Source: Psychrobacter celer (GTDB lineage Bacteria > Pseudomonadota > Gammaproteobacteria > Pseudomonadales > Moraxellaceae). From it: a stretch of DNA of 64,000 bases. Below, one piece after another: positions 1 through 7,282 of the stretch. The stretch covers positions 1 to 64,000 of the forward strand of contig NZ_JABASU010000014.1 of assembly GCF_016107555.1 (NCBI RefSeq), read 5' to 3'. A program made the translations under genes and the position numbers. The notes beneath the pieces were generated by a model, which saw only the letters and a list, made by a program, of their open reading frames with translations, was not told where the DNA came from and searched no databases. How positions within the stretch are numbered: position 1 is the first letter of the stretch; each line of letters begins with the position of its first letter.

Positions 1-1
1 C

Positions 2-529
2 CAAGTTGGTATTGATTTAGGCTGTAAGGATTCAGCAGTCAGTAGTGATGGTGATCAGTTACAAATCAAAGTCACCCATCAATACGCCGAAAAACTGGCC
101 ATTGCCCAACGTGCTAAAAACAAAAAACGGGTCCGTGCCATTCACGCCAAGATTAAAAACACCCGCCAAGACTTAATCCATAAATTCACATCAAAGCTTG
201 TTAAAGCCAACAGCTTAATCGTTGTTGGTAAGATTAAATCAACATCATTCACTTCATCCAAACTGGCCAAATCCGTCTATGATACTGGTTGGTTTGAAAT
301 TAAACGGCAACTGGATTACAAATGCGCGAACGCAGGTTGCCACTATATCGAAGTCAATGAAGCGTACAGCACCCAAACCTGCTCGTGTTGCGGCTCCCGC
401 CAAGACAGTCCGAAAGGTAGATCAGGTCTTGGTATAAGAGAGTGGTTTTGTCGTTCTTGTAAAACGACCCATAACAGAGATGTTAATGGAGCAAAAAACA
501 TTCTCGCGGTCGGGCTTGGCCGTCTTTAG
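2..529 (+). CDS. tnpB: TnpB-type RNA-guided nuclease of IS200/IS605 (IS1341-like), C-terminal part
   Basis: An open frame enters from outside the window and stops at TAG 527-529, giving 175 visible residues; complete TnpB proteins are usually 370-400. Visible are a GIDLG motif (RuvC-I Asp), the zinc-finger Cys pairs in TCSCCG and WFCRSC, and HNRDVNGAKNIL (RuvC-III Asp). These are diagnostic of the TnpB/Cas12 family, whose members cut DNA guided by an RNA from the element's 3' end. At the usual RuvC-II site, where canonical TnpB has an (I/V)E(D/N)L motif, this protein reads VVGKIKS, so the ordinary Glu is absent. A Glu lies further on in VNEAYSTQTCS and could be a relocated catalytic residue. 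No tnpA transposase is visible, and the 5' part is outside the window. Family assignment is firm; activity is unknown. Confidence 0.9.
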   Translation, partial: QVGIDLGCKDSAVSSDGDQLQIKVTHQYAEKLAIAQRAKNKKRVRAIHAKIKNTRQDLIHKFTSKLVKANSLIVVGKIKSTSFTSSKLAKSVYDTGWFEIKRQLDYKCANAGCHYIEVNEAYSTQTCSCCGSRQDSPKGRSGLGIREWFCRSCKTTHNRDVNGAKNILAVGLGRL

Positions 530-566
530 TAGGTATCCCCTCCGTTTAGGGAGGGGAGGAAGTCAA
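530..566 (+). ncRNA. Probable omegaRNA scaffold 3' end / right-end hairpin of the tnpB element
   Basis: Directly after the tnpB stop is a strong hairpin: CCCCTCC at 537-543 and GGAGGGG at 550-556 around a six-base loop, followed by AGGAAGTCAA. In IS200/IS605 and IS1341 elements the 3' end of tnpB and the next few dozen bases form the right-end stem-loop and the scaffold of the guide RNA, with the guide read from flanking DNA. The hairpin is seen; the RNA role is inferred from the family. The element boundary probably falls near 564-566, but the left end is not in the window, so it cannot be fixed here. Confidence 0.45.
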
Positions 567-617
567 AAATGTAGAACCTATCCTATCTTGGCGCTCAGTC
601 ACAGATAGTGGATGGGA

Positions 618-2261
618 CTAATCCGTACCAAACTGCTGACGTTTTTTGGCAAAAAAGCGATCCAAGCGATCCATGGCATTTTCTAAGTCATGGATATTGG
701 GCAAAAATACCAAGCGGAAGTGGTCAGGTTTGTCCCAGTTAAACCCGGTGCCTTGTACCATCAGGACATTTTCTTCTACTAGTAGATCCATCATAAAGGC
801 CATGTCGTCTTCGATAGGGTAAACCTCAGGATCCATTTTGGGAAAACAATAAAACGCGCCCTGCGGCATGGTGCAAGAAATGCCTTTAATGGCATTGAGG
901 CGAGTGACGGCCATTTCACGCTGCTTGTACAAGCGCCCCGTCTTTGAGGTCAGCTCTTTCATGCTTTGGTAGCCGCCCATCGCCGTTTGAATCGCGTACT
1001 GGCCTTGGACGTTGGAGCACAAACGCATGGACGCCAGCATATCTAAGCCTTCGATAAAGTCGGCGGCGTGTTGCTTTTGTCCTGAAACCAGCATCCAGCC
1101 GGCACGAAAGCCTGCGATACGGTGCGACTTTGAGAGACCATTATAGGAGAGTACCAGCACGTCATCCGTCAACGTGCTCATCGGTGTATGCACGGTATCA
1201 TCATACAGGATACGATCATAAATCTCATCAGCCATGATGATCAGATTATGCGCTTTGGCCACTTCAATAATCTGTCGTAGCAGCTCGTCGCTGTAGAGTG
1301 CCCCTGTGGGGTTGTTGGGGTTGATCACGACGATGCCTTTGGTTTTGGGCGTGATTTTAGATTTGATGTCTTCGATATCTGGGTGCCAGTTATCGTCTTC
1401 ATTACAGCGATAATGGACAGCGGTGCCACCAGCCAGATTTGCAGCGGCCGTCCACAGTGGATAGTCTGGCATCGGAATCAGTACTTCATCTCCATCATTC
1501 ATCAGCGCCTGCATGGTCATCACAATCAGCTCAGACACGCCGTTGCCCAGATAGACGTCGCGCACATCGACGGCAGAGAGCAGCCCCTTTGATTGATAAT
1601 ATTGCAGCACGGCCTTTCGCGCCGAAAAAATCCCTTGCGAGTCTGAGTAACCAGTCGCCTCTGGCAGGTTCATTGATACGTCGCGCAAAATCTCATGCGG
1701 CGCCTCTAGACCGAAGGGCGCAGGGTTGCCAACGTTGAGCTTCAAAATACGTTTGCCTTCTGCTTCCATTTTATTGGCAGTCTGAAGTAGGGGGCCACGA
1801 ATGTCGTAGCAGACGTTTTGTAATTTGTCAGACTTTTTTATTGTATTCATAAAGGGATCGCTTGTCTGGTTGGTTGATGAAGGAGCTTGTGTCATGGCTG
1901 CATCAGCTTGGCTGATCGGTTTTTGGGATTGACTGATATGCTCGTCTAACGCGCGATACTGGCCTCCGGATTGCGCCATCACTACCTCAGGGGCGCTGCT
2001 AGGGCATGGCAGCTCTGTATTAGCTGCACTCTCACCGCGCAGCAAATACCCTTCGCTACAGCCCAAAATACGTGCCAATGTCGGCAGCTTGGATGAGACG
2101 ATACCGTTGGTGCCACGCTCCCAGTTAGAGATAGCGCCGCGACTGACCTTAGCGCCAGCGGCAGTCATCGCTTGGGCTAGCTGCTCGGCGGTCAGCCCTT
2201 TATCACGGCGCAGCTGCACCAGTCGCTCAGCCTGAGTGCTCTTTTTATTATTATCAGCCAT
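618..2261 (-). CDS. XRE-type HTH regulator fused to AlaA-like alanine aminotransferase
   Basis: The protein has 547 residues. Residues about 9-75 form an XRE/Cro helix-turn-helix (RLVQLRRDKGLTAEQLAQAM, then SRGAISNWERG). A Gln/Ser-rich linker covers about 76-137. From Met138 (KSDKLQNVCYDIRGP) the rest matches AlaA/YfbQ, a PLP-dependent glutamate-pyruvate aminotransferase usually about 405 residues long. The PLP lysine is K378 in SYNGLSKSHR; NPNNPTG is at 314-320 and DEIYD near 345. A separate AlaA start at Met138 is less likely because no Shine-Dalgarno precedes it and the frame is continuous. Upstream (2346-2425) are palindromic TGCAAG sites that could be its operator, suggesting autoregulation. 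Enzyme family is firm; exact substrate and the regulatory role are inferred. Confidence 0.88.
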   Translation of the reverse strand: MADNNKKSTQAERLVQLRRDKGLTAEQLAQAMTAAGAKVSRGAISNWERGTNGIVSSKLPTLARILGCSEGYLLRGESAANTELPCPSSAPEVVMAQSGGQYRALDEHISQSQKPISQADAAMTQAPSSTNQTSDPFMNTIKKSDKLQNVCYDIRGPLLQTANKMEAEGKRILKLNVGNPAPFGLEAPHEILRDVSMNLPEATGYSDSQGIFSARKAVLQYYQSKGLLSAVDVRDVYLGNGVSELIVMTMQALMNDGDEVLIPMPDYPLWTAAANLAGGTAVHYRCNEDDNWHPDIEDIKSKITPKTKGIVVINPNNPTGALYSDELLRQIIEVAKAHNLIIMADEIYDRILYDDTVHTPMSTLTDDVLVLSYNGLSKSHRIAGFRAGWMLVSGQKQHAADFIEGLDMLASMRLCSNVQGQYAIQTAMGGYQSMKELTSKTGRLYKQREMAVTRLNAIKGISCTMPQGAFYCFPKMDPEVYPIEDDMAFMMDLLVEENVLMVQGTGFNWDKPDHFRLVFLPNIHDLENAMDRLDRFFAKKRQQFGTD

Positions 2262-2345
2262 TACGTTTAAGCCTATATATATGTGGTAGTGCGAGTCTTA
2301 CGCATCAGTAAATCTGTGATTGCGGCGCATAAATGTTTAATACCT

Positions 2346-2427
2346 AATGCAAGATATTATTGCATTTCATCTATCAATGCAAGCCGTATCTATTGGTTTA
2401 TTTTACAATGCAAGAATAACTTGCAAG
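2346..2427. promoter_or_regulatory. Cluster of palindromic TGCAAG sites, candidate operator of the XRE-aminotransferase gene
   Basis: Two inverted repeats and one half-site lie 85-165 bases upstream of the XRE-aminotransferase start: AATGCAA-N7-TTGCATT at 2346-2366, a single AATGCAAG at 2376-2383, and TGCAAG-N5-CTTGCA at 2409-2425. All share the core TGCAAG. Spaced palindromes are typical of dimeric XRE regulators. The sites are seen; binding by this protein is inferred. The surrounding 2262-2803 spacer separates this gene from msrB and holds no convincing gene. Confidence 0.5.
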
Positions 2428-2719
2428 ATATATCTTTAAGCTGTGCCTTGAGTATATCTGTAGCTTTTGCCAAGCTATTCGGTTTTTAAAGCATGACCAA
2501 TTCGCCTAGCCAATTTGACTATATAAAATATAAGACGCTTATAGGTCGCCAAAGGGAGAAGCGCTGTTTTCTTATCATTTTTATTACAGTGCTCATTAGA
2601 CTTGAGGGGTAGAATGATATTGTTGTAGTAGAAGCCTTGAATAATGCTGGTTGTATCAACAAATACACAGCATCGTTATTATTATCATGGGCTTAACTGG
2701 CTCTGTATTTTGGTAGTTT

Positions 2720-2764
2720 TATAGCGAGATGGTGTTGTAGCGAGATAATGTTATAGCGATTAAT
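2720..2764. repeat. Short 16-bp tandem repeat upstream of msrB
   Basis: Imperfect 16-base units run head to tail: TATAGCGAGATGGTGT (2720-2735), TGTAGCGAGATAATGT (2736-2751), then a partial TATAGCGATTAAT. The repeat ends about 40 bases before the msrB start. Its function is unknown; it could be a slippage product or a protein-binding array. Confidence 0.6.
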
Positions 2765-2803
2765 CACAAAAAATCAGACAAAACCGATAAATAAGGATAA
2801 ACC

Positions 2804-3229
2804 ATGCAAGACAACCAACTTAGTAAAGAAGAAATCAGTCAATTGACCGACGCTGACTGGCGCGAGCGTTTGAGTAGCGAAGAGTATCATGTGATGCGCG
2901 AAAAAGGCACGGAGCGTCCGTTTACTGGCGTTTATAATGATGTCAATGACGAAGGTATCTACCGCTGTAAAGGCTGCGGTGCAAAGTTATTCGATGCTGA
3001 CAACAAGTTTGATGCAGGCTGCGGCTGGCCAAGCTTTGATCAAGGTATCGACAATGCCGCTATCGATGAGCATGAAGACAACTCATTAGGTATGCGCCGC
3101 ACCGAGGTGACTTGTAGCAACTGCGGCGCGCACTTGGGTCATGTGTTCCCTGATGGACCGCGTGAGACGACAGGTATGCGCTACTGTATCAACTCGGTCT
3201 CTATTGATTTGGATAAATCTGCAAAATAA
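2804..3229 (+). CDS. msrB: Peptide-methionine (R)-S-oxide reductase
   Basis: This 141-residue protein is full length for cytosolic MsrB, which reduces the R-epimer of methionine sulfoxide in oxidised proteins using thioredoxin. Zinc-binding Cys pairs are at C55/C58 (RCKGCG) and C104/C107 ([12 protein letters not shown]). The catalytic Cys is C128 in MRYCINS. CGWPSF at 73-78 is also a family motif. The start is preceded by AAGGAT nine bases upstream. It is monocistronic and flanked downstream by a dispersed repeat element. Confidence 0.96.
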   Translation: MQDNQLSKEEISQLTDADWRERLSSEEYHVMREKGTERPFTGVYNDVNDEGIYRCKGCGAKLFDADNKFDAGCGWPSFDQGIDNAAIDEHEDNSLGMRRTEVTCSNCGAHLGHVFPDGPRETTGMRYCINSVSIDLDKSAK

Positions 3230-3399
3230 CCTGCTTGTATGATTTTACCGCAGAGCGTATGAATGGCATCGCGCCAGCATTTTTTGATATAAAAAAAGTC
3301 TTGCTGGTCGTCAATACGGCCAGCAAGTGCCAATTTACCCCGCAGTTTGAAGGGCTAGAGGGGTTGTGCTCGCAGTAATAAAGGTCAGGGTTTTCATAG

Positions 3400-3546
3400 A
3401 TATAGTCGATTATCAATAAAACAGATACATTATATGTCAACGTGGAACTGGTATAAATTTTCCTTGCGTGCTGTGCCTGCGCCGCTCGATGCTGCGTAAA
3501 ATTTATTCCAGTCCCACTGTATCGTTTTTATACTGAACTCACTATA
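3400..3546. repeat. 147-bp inverted-repeat (MITE-like) element, copy A
   Basis: The element begins TATAGT and ends ACTATA. Its two arms are imperfect inverted repeats, sharing GATACA and then GTGG-ACTGG-ATAAATTTT when the right arm is reversed. A G+C-rich centre (CTGTGCCTGCGCCG) separates them. An almost identical copy lies at 11701-11847, and one arm alone is at about 39680-39736. It contains no ORF, so it fits a miniature inverted-repeat element or a large RNA hairpin. The rest of the 3230-3834 spacer shows only the tRNA promoter. Confidence 0.7.
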
Positions 3547-3697
3547 ACATGGGATAGTGAGCCACGCTGTGCATCCAAAATGCGTCAATATAAGAAATAT
3601 CTGTAAATTTTGAAAAATATAAAATCAATAAAAACATAGGTTTGCTGATTGTTTTTTTAAAATAAAAGAAAATCATGAAAAAAAGGCAAAATACCGT

Positions 3698-3725
3698 TTG
3701 ACAGCCATGTGTAAATCTATATAAT
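3698..3725 (+). promoter_or_regulatory. Sigma-70 promoter of the tRNA-Val/tRNA-Asp operon
   Basis: A perfect TTGACA (3698-3703) and a perfect TATAAT (3720-3725) are separated by 16 bases. Both hexamers are full consensus, which suits a strongly expressed stable-RNA operon. The first tRNA begins 110 bases downstream. Confidence 0.8.
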
Positions 3726-3834
3726 ACACACCCACAGAGCGGGGCTTTAGTCAGTCAGCTTCTGTTGGAATTTTCCCTTTAAGGGAGATTCTCTTGCGAA
3801 GATAAAGTTGCAGTGCAATTTTTAACGCTTCTCA

Positions 3835-3910
3835 GGGTGATTAGCTCAGTTGGTAGAGCGTCTGCCTTACACGCAGAATGTCGGCAGTTCGAGCCTGTCA
3901 TCACCCACCA
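3835..3910 (+). tRNA. tRNA-Val (anticodon TAC)
   Basis: A 76-base cloverleaf. The acceptor GGGTGAT pairs with ATCACCC; the D-arm carries AGCTCAGTTGGTAGAGC; the anticodon stem TCTGC/GCAGA encloses CTTACAC, giving anticodon TAC; the T-arm has GTTCGAGCC. The CCA end (3908-3910) is encoded. It reads GUA codons and is co-transcribed with the next tRNA. Confidence 0.95.
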
Positions 3911-3959
3911 CTTATTAGCAAGTGGGCCTTTATAAAGGCAAGATGCTAAGACGACCTAA

Positions 3960-4036
3960 GCAGCGGTAGTTCAGTTGGTTAGAATACCGGCCTGTCACGC
4001 CGGGGGTCGCGGGTTCGAGTCCCGTCCGCTGCGCCA
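3960..4036 (+). tRNA. tRNA-Asp (anticodon GTC)
   Basis: A 77-base cloverleaf. The acceptor GCAGCGG pairs with CCGCTGC, the anticodon stem CCGGC/GCCGG encloses CTGTCAC (anticodon GTC), and the T-arm has GGTTCGAGTCC. The discriminator is G4033, expected for aspartate identity, followed by encoded CCA. It lies 49 bases after tRNA-Val and is followed by a terminator. Confidence 0.95.
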
Positions 4037-4078
4037 TATTTAAAACGAATTTAAACTCTCAAGTTTAAGCAAGTTTCG

Positions 4079-4109
4079 CCTCAAACATAACTTTGTTTGA
4101 GGTTTTTTT
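4079..4109 (+). terminator. Rho-independent terminator after the tRNA pair
   Basis: CCTCAAAC (4079-4086) pairs with GTTTGAGG (4095-4102), followed by seven T. Confidence 0.85.
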
Positions 4110-4183
4110 GTGTCTGCAAAAACTGTTGGTAGAAGATCTGTTGGTAAAAGACAAGTATCCATAGCTGATGTATTTGGACTCCA

Positions 4184-5665
4184 CTATACTTGCGCCAGAT
4201 ACAGCTTAACACTCACGGCAAAGCACTCATGATCTCTGATGCGAATGCTGACAGTACCGTCATGGGCTTGGGCGATGGCTTGTACGATAGATAGCCCCAG
4301 CCCCGATCCAGCATGCATGTTGGTAGTGGTATGATGACGATGAAAGCGCTCGAACAGCTTATCTGCTGCTGCTTGACTGATAGGCTGCGCCATGCGATTG
4401 GTAATGGTGATAATGAGCGCTGACCGATGAGCTGTACTGATGTTAGAGGGTTTGATAGGTTGCAGCTCCGATGGGTCTTCGATGGCAGCGTCGACGCTAA
4501 TGACGCTGTCACTGGCGGCGTAATGTATGGCGTTTGACATAAGGTTGGCAAACAGTCTTTGTAGCAGACCTTCATCGCCCAATACCACCTCAAAACTGCC
4601 TGTTTTTTTAAAGAGTAAGTGGCGGTCTTCGGCTATCAACTCAAAATAATCCAGTAGTTTTATGATCAACTCCTCAGTATTTACTGGCGCAAGCTGTGAG
4701 TCATTTAGCCCTTTTTGAGTTTTGGCAAGCAGCAGCATATTATTGATGAGGCTTGATAGCTGTTGGAGTGTGTCGTGCTGATGGTGTAGCTGCTCGATGT
4801 ACTCTTCCGTATCTCGAGTTTTACTCAGCATGACTTGGGTCTGTGTGCCAAGGGTGGCCAGTGGTGTGCGCAGCTCGTGGGCAATATTGTCCGAAAACCG
4901 CAGTAATGAAGCAAAATTACCCTCAAGTTTACTCATCATGAGGTTGTAAGACTCGGCCAAAGGCCGTAGCTCGCGCGGCATGTCACTGACGCTCACTCTT
5001 TCATCCAAGCGCTCTGGATTGATGCCTTGCATCTTTTGTACAATGGTGGATAAAGGCGCAAATCCCCAATAGACACTCAGGGCCGCAACAGAAACCAGTA
5101 ACAACGTAATCGCAAGTAAAATCAGGCTTAGCTGACGATTGAACTGTAAAAGGTACTGGTGATGGACATCGATTGGTAAGGCAATCAAGGCGAGGATCTG
5201 CTCGTCTTTGATGAGCACCGCGCGGTAGTTTCGGTCGTTGATTTTGGTGACAAATTGCTGCTCGCGATGCGTTTGCCATAATGACCAAAGGTCAAAGTCC
5301 GCGGGCAGCTCATGGGCAAAGCCACTTGGCGCACTGGACAGTCGATGCCCTTGTCTGTCAATCACTAGGATTTTTAGATTATAGTCTGACCATGAGGCGT
5401 GCAGGTCATCAGGATAAAGTGGCGCTGAAGACGTAGAGGACAATGGCAAAGTCGCCGTCGTGCGTTCATTGAAATAATCGGCACGTTTGCGCAAATTAAA
5501 GGCAGCATGTGTGATGATCTCTGAGTCCATTTGCTCAAAGTGGCCGCTGACCGAGCGTTGTACCCAAATATAAATAACGATTTGGGAGATGACGACAAAG
5601 ATCGTCAATAAAAAAATCGTACGCCATAATAGTGGTAAGCGCCGATTGTCAAAGCGGTATTTCAT
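4184..5665 (-). CDS. copS: Sensor histidine kinase of the copper-responsive two-component system
   Basis: This 493-residue inner-membrane kinase has TM1 at about 12-34, a periplasmic sensor loop (about 35-175), TM2 at about 178-202, then HAMP (about 202-255). The phospho-accepting His is H263 in NIAHELRTPLA. The C-terminal ATPase has an N box (FANLMSNAIHYA) and a G box (GSGLGLSIV). The layout matches CusS/CopS/PcoS heavy-metal sensors. The gene overlaps the regulator gene by 4 bases (ATGA), so the two are translationally coupled. The divergent copper genes, with a CusR-like box between, support copper as the signal; this is inferred, not shown. Confidence 0.9.
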   Translation of the reverse strand: MKYRFDNRRLPLLWRTIFLLTIFVVISQIVIYIWVQRSVSGHFEQMDSEIITHAAFNLRKRADYFNERTTATLPLSSTSSAPLYPDDLHASWSDYNLKILVIDRQGHRLSSAPSGFAHELPADFDLWSLWQTHREQQFVTKINDRNYRAVLIKDEQILALIALPIDVHHQYLLQFNRQLSLILLAITLLLVSVAALSVYWGFAPLSTIVQKMQGINPERLDERVSVSDMPRELRPLAESYNLMMSKLEGNFASLLRFSDNIAHELRTPLATLGTQTQVMLSKTRDTEEYIEQLHHQHDTLQQLSSLINNMLLLAKTQKGLNDSQLAPVNTEELIIKLLDYFELIAEDRHLLFKKTGSFEVVLGDEGLLQRLFANLMSNAIHYAASDSVISVDAAIEDPSELQPIKPSNISTAHRSALIITITNRMAQPISQAAADKLFERFHRHHTTTNMHAGSGLGLSIVQAIAQAHDGTVSIRIRDHECFAVSVKLYLAQV

Positions 5666-6375
5666 CGCGCGTTATCCGTCTCTGCTATGGCAGTATCTGC
5701 CGCATCTAAGCGATATCCCATACCGCGCACGGTGTGAATCAGCTTGGTCTCATAGTCATCATCGATTTTGAGCCGTAGGCGTCTGATGGCCACATCGATG
5801 ACATTGGTATCACTATCAAAATTCATGTCCCATACTTGTGAGGCGATGACAGAGCGCGGGAGCACCTCACCTCGGCGCTCTAATAAAAACTGCAACAAAG
5901 CAAACTCTTTGGCCGTCAGCTTAATGGCTGTATCGCCTCTATGCACAGTGCGCTTGGCGATATCCATCTGTAGGTCTGCTATCTGTAATATCGTGCTGTT
6001 ATAGTCTGCTTGATTGGCGCGGCGCAAGAGGCTTTTTATACGCACGATCAGCTCGGCAAAGGCAAAAGGTTTGGTCAGATAATCATCGCCGCCGATCTCG
6101 ATGCCTTTGACTTTATCGCTTAACTCGTCTTTTGCGGTCAAAAACAGCACAGGCGTCTGCTTACCGGCAGCGCGATAATTGCGTATCAGCTCAAAGCCGC
6201 TGATATCAGGTAACATGACATCCATCAGCACCACGCTATACTCATCGGTCATGAGTGCATGATAGCCATCTAGACCCGTTGTATGATGCTCAACGACAAA
6301 CCCCGCTTCTGTCAGTCCTTTTTTTATATACTCGCCAAGTTTGATCTCGTCTTCTACCAGTAATACCTTCATCAT
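5662..6375 (-). CDS. copR: OmpR-family copper response regulator
   Basis: About 237 residues. The receiver domain has acidic residues in LLVEDE, the phosphorylated Asp near 51 (VVLMDVMLPD) and Lys near 101 (LTKPF). The C-terminal winged helix ends in IDVAIRRLRLKIDDD and HTVRGMGYRL. The start at the ATGATG pair (6375/6372) is chosen because GAGGTGGG lies just before it. An in-frame ATG at 6411 has no Shine-Dalgarno and adds 12 residues outside the fold. As partner of the adjacent kinase it probably binds the palindrome at 6453-6470 and activates the divergent copper operon, like CusR/CopR. Confidence 0.92.
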   Translation of the reverse strand: MMKVLLVEDEIKLGEYIKKGLTEAGFVVEHHTTGLDGYHALMTDEYSVVLMDVMLPDISGFELIRNYRAAGKQTPVLFLTAKDELSDKVKGIEIGGDDYLTKPFAFAELIVRIKSLLRRANQADYNSTILQIADLQMDIAKRTVHRGDTAIKLTAKEFALLQFLLERRGEVLPRSVIASQVWDMNFDSDTNVIDVAIRRLRLKIDDDYETKLIHTVRGMGYRLDAADTAIAETDNAR

Positions 6376-6452
6376 CCCACCTCGCAGATCAGGTTCATAG
6401 CATAAGGCCATACTAAAGGATTCTGTTTGCTATGAACATCGATGGTGGCAAA

Positions 6453-6481
6453 GATGACAGGATTGTCATCTGCATGTCATC
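6453..6481. promoter_or_regulatory. CusR/CopR-type box between copR and the copper operon
   Basis: The perfect palindrome GATGACAGGATTGTCATC (6453-6470) is followed by a further half-site TGTCATC (6475-6481). It closely resembles the known CusR box (ATGACA-N4-TGTCAT type). It sits in the divergent spacer, 78 bases from the copR start and about 155 bases from the first operon gene. The sequence is seen; the binding protein is inferred. Confidence 0.75.
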
Positions 6482-6626
6482 TGCTGGTCAGAATGGGGTC
6501 GCTAGTATATAGGCTATGAACGGCATCGGCGGCCGCTGCCTTTATAACGGCTGTTGACTTAGTAAAAGGCCGCCCGCTCTACAGTATTATCTGATACAAG
6601 GCAATGGGATAAAAAAGGATAAAAGC

Positions 6627-7226
6627 ATGATGTTTAATACAGACCATAAGCGGTTGGGTGGCGTTGTTTTATTGACGGCGAGCGTTGGGCTGATGGCTTG
6701 TAGTCAGCCAGATGTCGATGCAGCTGATAAGCAAACGACGGCGAGCACACAAGTACCAGTAGAGGCTATAAGCCCAGCGTCAAACACAAAGGCATCAGAC
6801 CTGCAGCCGTCATCCACCATTTTACAAAACGTCTCGGCCACCGTCTACAAAGATGCCAATTGTGGCTGCTGTAAAGAGTGGATCGGTCATGCCGAGGATC
6901 ATGGTATGACGGCAGATGGTCAAGACGTCACCGACTTAGCGGTATTTAAACAGCGCTACGGCGTACCTAATAATATGCGCTCTTGCCATACTACAGTGAC
7001 GAGTGATGGCTATGTGTTTGAAGGTCATGTCCCGGCCAAGTACGTGGCACAGTTCCTAAAAAATCCGCCAAGCGAGGCGATTGGCCTTGCGGTGCCGGGT
7101 ATGCCTATGGGCAGTCCAGGTATGGAGTATCAAAACAGATTTGATCCGTATCGGATCATGCAAATTAACAAAGACGGTAGCAGCACGGTTTATGCACAAA
7201 TTGAGTCGCCGCAGCAGCAACTATAG
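6627..7226 (+). CDS. DUF411 metal-binding lipoprotein
   Basis: 199 residues. A lipobox (GLMAC, C25) predicts lipoprotein processing. After a Ser/Thr-rich linker, DUF411 starts near residue 68 with the CxCC cluster (C79, C81, C82, in ANCGCCKEW). Further candidate metal ligands are MRSCHTT, HVPAKY and the Met-rich PGMPMGSPGM. DUF411 proteins recur in bacterial copper and metal resistance operons, but their biochemical role is not settled. The ATG is preceded by AAGGAT. It is the first gene after the copper box; the spacing to copA is 56 bases. Confidence 0.88.
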   Translation: MMFNTDHKRLGGVVLLTASVGLMACSQPDVDAADKQTTASTQVPVEAISPASNTKASDLQPSSTILQNVSATVYKDANCGCCKEWIGHAEDHGMTADGQDVTDLAVFKQRYGVPNNMRSCHTTVTSDGYVFEGHVPAKYVAQFLKNPPSEAIGLAVPGMPMGSPGMEYQNRFDPYRIMQINKDGSSTVYAQIESPQQQL

Positions 7227-7282
7227 TTTGAAGCGTTTTTAGAGATTTTAGTATTTATTAATTCCTTATTACGAGTCATCTT

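Noticed and set aside
222..437. 71-codon open frame in the tnpB region
   Set aside because: It lies in another frame of the tnpB gene, whose own frame is clear and carries the zinc-finger and RuvC motifs.
1848..1850. Separate AlaA start inside the fused gene
   Set aside because: No Shine-Dalgarno and a continuous frame from an HTH domain make an independent start less likely.
3201..3440. 79-codon leftward open frame after msrB
   Set aside because: It overlaps the msrB end and the repeat element, with no ribosome site or family resemblance.
3960..3966. Odd acceptor stem in tRNA-Asp
   Set aside because: GCAGCGG differs from the common GGAGCGG but pairs perfectly with CCGCTGC and keeps discriminator G, so it is a normal compensated variant.
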